Shown here: positions 23,159 through 29,040 of the stretch, piece after piece
How positions within the stretch are numbered: position 1 is the first letter of the stretch
Layout: every line of letters begins with the position of its first letter
Assembly (NCBI GenBank): GCA_964634605.1
Contig: CAZWLJ010000041.1
Location: forward strand, 1-29,040
Reading direction: 5' to 3'
DNA: 29,040 nucleotides
Origin: UPXZ01 sp964634605
GTDB taxonomy: Bacteria; Bacteroidota; Bacteroidia; Bacteroidales; Paludibacteraceae
Notes under the pieces: generated by a model
The model's database searches: none
What the model was told of the DNA's origin: nothing
The model's input: the letters and a program-made list of their open reading frames with translations, nothing else
Made by a program: the position numbers and the translations under genes

Positions 23159-24433
23159 ATGAAAAAAGTGGATGTATTAATAGGACTTCAGTGGGGTGAC
23201 GAAGGAAAAGGAAAAGTGGTTGATGTACTTACGCCCGGTTATGATGTAGTGGCACGTTTTCAGGGAGGACCCAATGCGGGGCACACACTCGAATTCGAAG
23301 GACAGAAATTCGTCCTTCGCTCCATACCATCCGGTATTTTTCAGGGCGACAAGGTGAACGTGATAGGAAACGGTGTGGTGCTTAATCCGGCCCTTTTCAA
23401 AGAAGAAGTGGATGCACTGGCCCGTTCGGGTCATCCGCTCACCGAAAGGCTGAAGATTTCCAGAAAAGCACATCTGATACTTCCTACCCATTGTCTGCTT
23501 GACAAAGCGTATGAATCGGCCAAAGGCGCCGGAAAAATCGGGACTACAGGCAAAGGCATCGGACCTGCATACACCGATAAAATAAGCCGCAACGGATTGC
23601 GCGTGGGTGATATACAGAATAATTTCGATCAGAAATACAAAAAGGCCACTGAACGTCATCTCGAAATTCTGAAAAACTACGACCTGGAGTTTGAACTGGC
23701 TGAACTCGAAAAAGACTGGTTTGAAGGTATTGAATGTCTGAAACAGTTCGAATTTGTTGACAGTGAAAATTATATTAACCAGGCACTGAAAGAAGACAAA
23801 TCTGTTCTGGCCGAAGGAGCTCAGGGCACGATGCTCGATGTGGATTTCGGATCGTATCCTTTTGTCACTTCATCCAATACGGTATGTGCAGGCTCCTGCA
23901 TCGGTCTGGGAGTTGCTCCGCATAATATAGGTGAGGTTTACGGAATTTTCAAGGCTTACTGCACCCGCGTGGGAAGCGGGCCATTTCCTACCGAACTTTT
24001 TGATGAAGACGGCGACAGTATGCGCAACAAGGGACACGAGTACGGATCTGTAACCGGAAGACCGCGCCGTTGCGGTTGGATTGATCTTGTAGCGCTTAAA
24101 TATGCAATCATGATCAACGGAGTTACCGGGCTTATCATGATGAAAGGCGATGTGCTCGACGAGTTTGAGACCATTAAGGTATGTGTGGCATATAGGATGA
24201 ACGGAGAAGAAATCGAATCGATGCCTTTTGAACTGAGTGAAGTTGCCGAGCCGGTTTACGCCGAACTGCCGGGATGGCAGTGCGACCTGATAAAAATTCA
24301 GAGTGAGGACGAATTCCCTGAAGAACTGAATGCCTATCTTGATTTTCTGGAAGATGAACTGGGAGTGCCTGTGAAGATTGTCTCGGTAGGTCCTGACAGA
24401 GCTCAAACCATTTTCAGACATCAGGAAGATTGA
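23159..24433 (+). CDS. purA: Adenylosuccinate synthetase
   Basis: 424-aa PurA, which joins IMP and aspartate using GTP, the committed step to AMP. The P-loop GLQWGDEGKGKVVD is at the N-terminus, with the catalytic Asp in WGDEGKG. RFQGGPNAGHTLEF, GTTGKGIGPAYTDKISR (IMP site), AEGAQGTMLDVDFGSYPFVT and VTGRPRRCGWIDL follow. Length is normal. It is the second gene after the Fur-like regulator and ends at a terminator. Confidence 0.97.
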   Translation: MKKVDVLIGLQWGDEGKGKVVDVLTPGYDVVARFQGGPNAGHTLEFEGQKFVLRSIPSGIFQGDKVNVIGNGVVLNPALFKEEVDALARSGHPLTERLKISRKAHLILPTHCLLDKAYESAKGAGKIGTTGKGIGPAYTDKISRNGLRVGDIQNNFDQKYKKATERHLEILKNYDLEFELAELEKDWFEGIECLKQFEFVDSENYINQALKEDKSVLAEGAQGTMLDVDFGSYPFVTSSNTVCAGSCIGLGVAPHNIGEVYGIFKAYCTRVGSGPFPTELFDEDGDSMRNKGHEYGSVTGRPRRCGWIDLVALKYAIMINGVTGLIMMKGDVLDEFETIKVCVAYRMNGEEIESMPFELSEVAEPVYAELPGWQCDLIKIQSEDEFPEELNAYLDFLEDELGVPVKIVSVGPDRAQTIFRHQED

Positions 24434-24440
24434 AAATACA

Positions 24441-24475
24441 AAAAATGCTCACCAAAACAAAGTGGGCATTTTTTT
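24441..24475 (+). terminator. Rho-independent terminator after purA
   Basis: AAAAATGCTCAC pairs with GTGGGCATTTTT (one G-U) around a CAAAACAAA loop, followed by more Ts, 8 bases after the purA stop. Confidence 0.85.
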
Positions 24476-24550
24476 GTTCTAAATTCATGGCCATCTGAAA
24501 AATGGCTTACAATTTGATGTATATCATTTCATAACTTAAAAAACAGAATT

Positions 24551-25270
24551 ATGTACGATTATCCTTCAGCCGCCACAGTTGGCGTTAATTATTTACCCTA
24601 TATTTTATTCGGTCTTGTTGCTCTTTTAAGCTGGATAGTTCAGATGAATTTCCAGTCGAAATTCAGAAAATATTCACAGATTCTGATGTCGCACGGACTT
24701 ACCGGACGTCAGGTGGCGGAGAAAATGCTGCGCGACAACGGAATTACCGATGTTAGCATTATTTCTACTCCCGGTCAGCTTACCGACCATTACAATCCAC
24801 AGAATAAAACTGTGAATCTGAGCGAGGCTGTATATGCAAGCAATAGTGTGGCTGCCGCCGCAGTAGCTGCACACGAATGCGGGCACGCAGTGCAGCACGC
24901 TACAGCTTACGCACCTTTGCAGATGCGTTCCAAACTTGTTCCGGTTGTGAGTATTGCTTCCAGATGGTTGCAGTGGATACTTATTGGCGGCATTCTGTTG
25001 CTGAATGTATTCCCCGGATTACTGCTTTTCGGGATTATCCTGTTCGCTATGACTACCTTGTTCAGTATCGTTACACTGCCTGTGGAAATTAATGCTTCGC
25101 AGCATGCTCTGGCATGGCTCAGCAGTGCGGGAGTAACCAATTATGAAACCGACGATGCCGCCAAAGGAGCTCTGAAAGCTGCTGCTTATACTTATATTAT
25201 AGCAGCAATCGGTTCGCTGGCAACATTATTTTACTACTTAATGATTTTCCTGGGACGAAGAAGCGATTAA
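24551..25270 (+). CDS. YugP-type membrane zinc metallopeptidase (Zn_peptidase_2)
   Basis: 239-aa integral membrane protein of the YugP/Zn_peptidase_2 family (pfam04298), with TM helices at about 13-30, 134-155, 156-175 and 209-234. The zinc motif HECGH (108-112, AAHECGHAVQH) is the HExxH signature. GQLTDHYNPQNKTVNLSE before it and LPVEINASQHALAWL after it are family landmarks, the latter giving the third ligand Glu. Its substrate is unknown. It lies alone between the purA terminator and the tRNA-Arg promoter. Confidence 0.9.
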   Translation: MYDYPSAATVGVNYLPYILFGLVALLSWIVQMNFQSKFRKYSQILMSHGLTGRQVAEKMLRDNGITDVSIISTPGQLTDHYNPQNKTVNLSEAVYASNSVAAAAVAAHECGHAVQHATAYAPLQMRSKLVPVVSIASRWLQWILIGGILLLNVFPGLLLFGIILFAMTTLFSIVTLPVEINASQHALAWLSSAGVTNYETDDAAKGALKAAAYTYIIAAIGSLATLFYYLMIFLGRRSD

Positions 25271-25309
25271 TTATTGCTACCGGCTGACTGAATTTAAATT
25301 AATTTGTTG

Positions 25310-25317
25310 TATCTTTG
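25310..25317 (+). promoter_or_regulatory. -7 promoter element (TATCTTTG) for tRNA-Arg
   Basis: Exact TAnnTTTG, 34 bases before the tRNA. An ACTG at 25287-25290 sits at the -33 position with only a partial match. A CAGCC...GGCTG inverted pair lies in the short 5' leader. Confidence 0.65.
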
Positions 25318-25351
25318 CAGCCGAATCGGCCGAAAGGCTGACAATTTTTCA

Positions 25352-25425
25352 GGCCTCGTAGTTCAGCTGTATAGAACGTCAGATTCCGGTTCTGAAGGTC
25401 GTGGGTTAGAATCCCGCCGGGGTCA
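25352..25425 (+). tRNA. tRNA-Arg (CCG anticodon) with altered 19-56 tertiary pair
   Basis: 74 bases without an encoded CCA. Acceptor GGCCTCG/CGGGGTC, D stem GTTC/GAAC, anticodon stem TCAGA/TCTGA around TTCCGGT (anticodon CCG, reading CGG), T stem GTGGG/CCCGC. The T loop is TTAGAAT instead of TTCGAAT, so position 56 is A (25408). The D loop AGCTGTATA has T at position 19 (25370) instead of G. These two changes restore a Watson-Crick U19-A56 pair. Its promoter and terminator are present. Confidence 0.93.
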
Positions 25426-25427
25426 CA

Positions 25428-25469
25428 AACAGCAATAGCCGGTATCATACCGGCTATTGCTGTTTTTTT
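25428..25469 (+). terminator. Terminator after tRNA-Arg
   Basis: AACAGCAATAGCCGGT pairs perfectly with ACCGGCTATTGCTGTT over 16 bp around a 5-base loop, followed by five more Ts. It lies 12 bases before the stop codon of the convergent GH57 gene. Confidence 0.92.
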
Positions 25470-25480
25470 CATGTTTTTCT

Positions 25481-28400
25481 TTACAGTTTTACGAGTTTGG
25501 ACGTGAACATTTCATTTTCCTTTTCATTGCTGATTCGGATCAGGTAAACTCCTTTGGTAATTTCTTCACAGTTGATTTGAGCCGTTTGCCCGGTGAAATA
25601 TGTTTGCATTACCTTTTTCCCGTTCAGGTCGATGATAAGCAGCTCGTATTCTCCGTTATAACCCGTATTTGGCAGGTTAATGTAGAACCGGGAAGTGGCT
25701 GGTTGCGGATAAATGCTGATGGGCTCTGGCGCAGGATTATTTATTAACCCGGTTGTGCCGCATGTCACTTCTTTGACAGTAAAATTTTCGGTCGGATTGT
25801 TGGTTTCGTAGCAGGTTGATGTTGTTAAACCCATGATATCCACAGATTGCGGTGAGCCATTCTTACTGAATATTACATTTACTGAAGTGATGGATTTGTC
25901 GAATGTATAGGAGTACCAGTTGTCGGCTTTGGCTGTCATGGCTATTCCGGGCCAGGACCCGAATAAATTTCCGGAACCGTTCCATGCCCACAAATAAACC
26001 GGTGTAGTTCCCCAGCTTTCCGGTTTTTTGAACGATACGGTAATAGATTGCTGCGCAGGATCGATAACTGAGAAACTGGCCGTATAAATAGCATCACTTT
26101 CCAGATTTTCACTATCCACTATTCTGAATGTGAAAGAGGCAGAACTTGCCGCAGCTGTAAAAGTGAGTTCTGTAACATCTGTTACAAGCTGATTGACAGC
26201 AACATCTGTCCCGTTAGCGGTTAATGAACCCGATGCGGGAAGACTCATTATTTTTATTCCACGGAAAGTGTTTCCTGCTGAACTGGCAAAACCGAAGTCG
26301 TCTTGCTTAAAGTTGCAGGACGAGTTTTTATCCAGTGTTTTTAGAATATTTCTGCCAGTCGGATTGTTTGTTTGTGCTTGTGTTACCGTTATCAGGTAGT
26401 CGCTTCCTCCGTTGTTATCCCACGTGTTTTCATGTTTTATTACAAAATTTACAGATGTTACTGCCTGTGACGGATTGTTGAAAGGACCCAGAACTACCTG
26501 CCATTTCCCTTCTACCAGTTTGAAAGGTGTTTCCACGGCTTTCCCTGATACGGCAAGGGTTTCTTCCGGGCGATACACTGCATCGGGGGCATTCCATGAG
26601 TTTACTCCCCAGTGTAATTTTGATGCCGCTGATGCATTTTTGCAGGTTATTGTGATAGTCTCAACCGATGAGGGTGATGCGGGGGCCCAGCTTACGTTGC
26701 CATCAGAAGGAAGCTGTCCTTCGCCGGTTCCAACATATACATGCTGAATCGGGGTTCTGAATATATTTCCTTTGGTGTCTGTGGCTTCCACGTAGTAATC
26801 CACCAGTTTATCCTTCAATCCTGTGATTTCGGCAAAGCAAAGGTCGGCTTTGGCTTTAGGAAGAATGAAAAAGTTCAGTTCCGGATCAGCCGGGTCGGGA
26901 GCCATCGGTTGACGGGTCATGTCGATGTTTTGCCATCCCTCCACTTCATCGCCACCGGCATAAGTGTCATTCTGGATGCTTTGAACTGGATTTTTACCGT
27001 CTTTATCTATTCGGAATTTTAATCTCACGGAGTTAAGTCCGCTCACATCGTATGCGAATGTCCATATATGAAAGTCGCTGGAATAGTTTACTTTTTTATA
27101 GCCGGTATAAGGACTGAATCCTGTTTCACCGGGATTGTAAGGGAATCGCTGCGGAATAAAAACCGATGGTGCGGTGTTGTCATTGCCCGGGTTGGAATCG
27201 ATTACCTTTTGTGCGTATTCGATGGCAATATTTCCGGTCATAGAGGGTTTCACTTCCATATCTTCCGATTTTCCGTAATACATGAATCCTGAATTTAATC
27301 CACCGAAGTAAAAATGCCATGCTTTCTCTGCATTCGAGGCTCCGCTTCCACCGTCAGCTATGTAATTAATGCGCAGATTTCCACCTTCAAGATCTTCGGC
27401 CATAGTAACGTAATTATCTGTTGCAGTAATCACAGCCCAGTTGCGGGCATCTTCTGTCCAGCCGTTCGGATCAAACCGGTAATCCGTTTTTCTGAAAAGC
27501 GGCCATAGCCAGTTGATGAATTGCGGGTGTCCCCAGTCATTTTCGGCATTTACCCATGCGCCATCTTCCACATGCACCACATCATCGGCCGGAACAGGGC
27601 AATCCTTAAGAAATTGCTGAATGGTAGTCGGTTTGTATCCTGCATTTGCAGCGCCGTGAGCGAAACTTGTTACCGCTTCATTGTAGTAGCTGCTTCCACC
27701 TCCCCAGGCATTGTCACCGTCGTGTGCCAGCAAAACGATGCTTGGATGAGCTGAAGTGCTATATGGCTCAATTTTCTGGGCTATTTCACCGGCATTAGCA
27801 CCGCTGTATCCGTCAACATAACTCAGGTAATTGCACATGGGTACAACGTCAATAGTGTAAATCTGACCGTTCGACGGATTTACATATTGAGCCTTATGTG
27901 CCTGATAGCTGTAAGGAACTGCCAGCCGGCTTCCCCGGCCGTCGATCACAGCATCAAACCAGTTAGTACCTTCTTTCTCCACACGGTCTGCTTTGTTCGG
28001 GGCTTCTACATTTCCATTAATATTATATGGATGACTGTAGTCAGACAGCGTACGGGCCAGATGGCTGTTAGCTATAACCGACCATTCGATTCCGCATTCT
28101 GTCAACGCTTTAATGATGCGCTCGCTGAATGCACCTTCGGCAGGCCAGTAACCTTTGGAAGTGCTGCCGTAGAATTTTTGAATAACGTATTTATGAGCAA
28201 GTATTTGTTTGATCAGTGTCCGTTCGCTGACTAAGGGTGAAAGTGTGTGGTCGTACGTAAAATTAACGATGTCCAGCTTCGGAAAACCTCCCTGAGTTTT
28301 CCAGTTATAAGCATCTTTATATGCATTCATCCATCCGGCGGAATATCCCCACTGATTTTTCACACCCAGCGACTGAATGTTTTCGAGCAGACCGGCCGAA

Positions 28401-28768
28401 ATACTGAGCTGTGCTCCCGCATTCTGAATATCTGATATGCTCTGTATCGCAGTTTTTGGTGTAAACTGGTAGGCATTCACACGATCGGCTTTGGAGAATA
28501 TCTCCTCCAGGTTGTTGGTAGGGTGAGATACCGAACTGCCAGGATACATATTTTGTCCGCTCATTTTCAGCCGGTGCGATTCTTCCGCAAATTGTTTGGA
28601 ATCGGGCTTGTCTTTGCTCTTATCAGCCCAATAAACTGGTTGATCCATATGCCACAGATAGGTTGTATGTACTTTCTGAGCCTTGCTGATAAAGAAAATG
28701 AAAGTATAAATGAGAACGAAAAAGTACCGGTTGTAAACGAAATGATGATTCATGATTTTAATTGCCAT
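25481..28768 (-). CDS. Secreted GH57-family alpha-amylase-like enzyme with starch-binding modules and T9SS sorting domain
   Basis: 1095 aa. A signal peptide (YFFVLIYTFIFFISKAQ) precedes a GH57-type catalytic domain: LWHMDQPVYW (region I, about 38-47), KGYWPAEGAFSE with putative nucleophile E211, and VLLAHDGDNAWGGG with putative acid/base D350. Then come a CBM25-like module (WAPASPSSVETITI ... KLHWGVNSWNAP, about 700-800), a repeat-like domain (DDFGFASSAGNTFRGIKI), a CBM26-like starch-binding module (VYLWAWNGSGNLFGSWPG, about 915-995) and a C-terminal T9SS type A sorting domain (ISIYPQPATSRFYINLP ... KGVYLIRI, about 1018-1095). It probably degrades starch- or glycogen-type glucans at the cell surface. 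ATG 28768 or 28753 could start it; a TACTTTTG promoter element lies 30 bases upstream. Confidence 0.85.
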   Translation of the reverse strand: MAIKIMNHHFVYNRYFFVLIYTFIFFISKAQKVHTTYLWHMDQPVYWADKSKDKPDSKQFAEESHRLKMSGQNMYPGSSVSHPTNNLEEIFSKADRVNAYQFTPKTAIQSISDIQNAGAQLSISAGLLENIQSLGVKNQWGYSAGWMNAYKDAYNWKTQGGFPKLDIVNFTYDHTLSPLVSERTLIKQILAHKYVIQKFYGSTSKGYWPAEGAFSERIIKALTECGIEWSVIANSHLARTLSDYSHPYNINGNVEAPNKADRVEKEGTNWFDAVIDGRGSRLAVPYSYQAHKAQYVNPSNGQIYTIDVVPMCNYLSYVDGYSGANAGEIAQKIEPYSTSAHPSIVLLAHDGDNAWGGGSSYYNEAVTSFAHGAANAGYKPTTIQQFLKDCPVPADDVVHVEDGAWVNAENDWGHPQFINWLWPLFRKTDYRFDPNGWTEDARNWAVITATDNYVTMAEDLEGGNLRINYIADGGSGASNAEKAWHFYFGGLNSGFMYYGKSEDMEVKPSMTGNIAIEYAQKVIDSNPGNDNTAPSVFIPQRFPYNPGETGFSPYTGYKKVNYSSDFHIWTFAYDVSGLNSVRLKFRIDKDGKNPVQSIQNDTYAGGDEVEGWQNIDMTRQPMAPDPADPELNFFILPKAKADLCFAEITGLKDKLVDYYVEATDTKGNIFRTPIQHVYVGTGEGQLPSDGNVSWAPASPSSVETITITCKNASAASKLHWGVNSWNAPDAVYRPEETLAVSGKAVETPFKLVEGKWQVVLGPFNNPSQAVTSVNFVIKHENTWDNNGGSDYLITVTQAQTNNPTGRNILKTLDKNSSCNFKQDDFGFASSAGNTFRGIKIMSLPASGSLTANGTDVAVNQLVTDVTELTFTAAASSASFTFRIVDSENLESDAIYTASFSVIDPAQQSITVSFKKPESWGTTPVYLWAWNGSGNLFGSWPGIAMTAKADNWYSYTFDKSITSVNVIFSKNGSPQSVDIMGLTTSTCYETNNPTENFTVKEVTCGTTGLINNPAPEPISIYPQPATSRFYINLPNTGYNGEYELLIIDLNGKKVMQTYFTGQTAQINCEEITKGVYLIRISNEKENEMFTSKLVKL

Positions 28769-28797
28769 TTGAATTATTGAAATGATTCATTATAATG

Positions 28798-28805
28798 CAA
28801 AAGTA
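28798..28805 (-). promoter_or_regulatory. -7 promoter element (TACTTTTG) for the GH57 gene
   Basis: Exact TAnnTTTG on the leftward strand, 30 bases before ATG 28768. No -33 TTTG is seen at the usual spacing. Confidence 0.6.
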
Positions 28806-28951
28806 AGACTCAAACCTCTTGATGAATCTATTCTGAAACTGCGGATTAAATAAAAATGACTCAAACGTTTGCACTTTGTTCAGTCTTTTTACGAAATGTG
28901 GTTTTCTGTCTGAGTCATCATGAAAAATAATTGTTTGAATAAGATTAAATA

Positions 28952-28982
28952 TTTGTCAGTTTAAAAAAATACTGTACTTTTG
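28952..28982 (+). promoter_or_regulatory. Complete Bacteroidota promoter for tRNA-Leu
   Basis: TTTG (28952-28955), a 19-base spacer, then TACTTTTG (28975-28982): full -33/-7 consensus, 11 bases before the tRNA start. Confidence 0.8.
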
Positions 28983-28993
28983 TATCCGCTAAT

Positions 28994-29040
28994 GCCCAGA
29001 TGGCGGAATTGGTAGACGCGCTGGTCTCAAACACCAGTGG
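28994..29040 (+). tRNA. tRNA-Leu (CAA anticodon), cut by the window end
   Basis: The first 47 bases of a class II tRNA: acceptor GCCCAGA, D arm TGGCGGAATTGGTAGACGC, anticodon stem CTGGT/ACCAG around CTCAAAC (anticodon CAA). The long variable arm begins at the window edge. The GCGGAATTGGTAGACGC D arm is typical of tRNA-Leu. Confidence 0.92.

Noticed and set aside
23870..24421. 183-codon open frame on the strand opposite purA
   Set aside because: It lies wholly inside purA, shows no family motif, and its composition is what the complement of a GC-richer coding gene would give.
26412..27754. Several open frames opposite the GH57 gene
   Set aside because: They are shadows of a clearly coding 1095-aa frame, without ribosome sites or recognisable domains.

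Overview
The window is a chromosomal segment of a Bacteroidota bacterium, most likely order Bacteroidales. Four things point there: a tandem exbD-exbD-tonB cluster with long ExbD proteins; a large secreted enzyme ending in a type IX secretion (T9SS) sorting domain; the fur-like/purA, kbl/tdh and lysC/lysA gene pairs; and repeated promoter -7 elements of the form TAnnTTTG, typical of the Bacteroidota primary sigma factor. Two of these promoters, both before tRNA genes, also have a TTTG -33 box at 19-20 bases. A Paludibacter-like genus would fit (T9SS plus starch use), but that is only a guess.

Layout. 1-5150: Ton energy-transduction cluster (end of an upstream gene, two ExbD, TonB, a PstS-like phosphate-binding lipoprotein, a TPR protein), closed by a terminator. 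5219-8720: rightward M16 peptidase, O-methyltransferase, 4HBT thioesterase, SufT-like Fe-S factor and LpxH. 8717-10871: leftward rarA and an endonuclease/phosphatase-fold lipoprotein, whose stop overlaps the lpxH stop. 11005-11730: leftward L,D-transpeptidase-like protein. 12046-12860: promoter, a 33-aa membrane peptide and a DUF4230 protein. 12981-15336: threonine catabolism operon kbl-tdh, ended by two hairpins. 15522-19261: leftward lysC, lysA and a family 2 glycosyltransferase, with a strong hairpin between lysC and lysA.

19320-21650 is a visibly AT-rich accessory patch. It holds a lipoprotein gene broken by an apparent one-base frameshift, whose C-terminal half carries an HxH...SxxD motif, followed by a secreted DUF6705-like protein. 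Downstream come a leftward tRNA-His, an AlkD-like DNA repair protein, a Fur-family regulator with purA, a YugP-type zinc peptidase, a tRNA-Arg(CCG), a 1095-aa leftward GH57/CBM26/T9SS enzyme, and the first 47 bases of a tRNA-Leu(CAA).

Most of the window is ordinary core genome. The items most worth a second look are the tRNA-Arg, in which the near-universal tertiary pair G19-C56 appears to be replaced by U19-A56, the frameshifted HxH...SxxD lipoprotein with its DUF6705 partner, the T9SS-exported GH57 enzyme, and the unannotated 33-aa membrane peptide. I saw no CRISPR array, insertion sequence, integrase or phage module.
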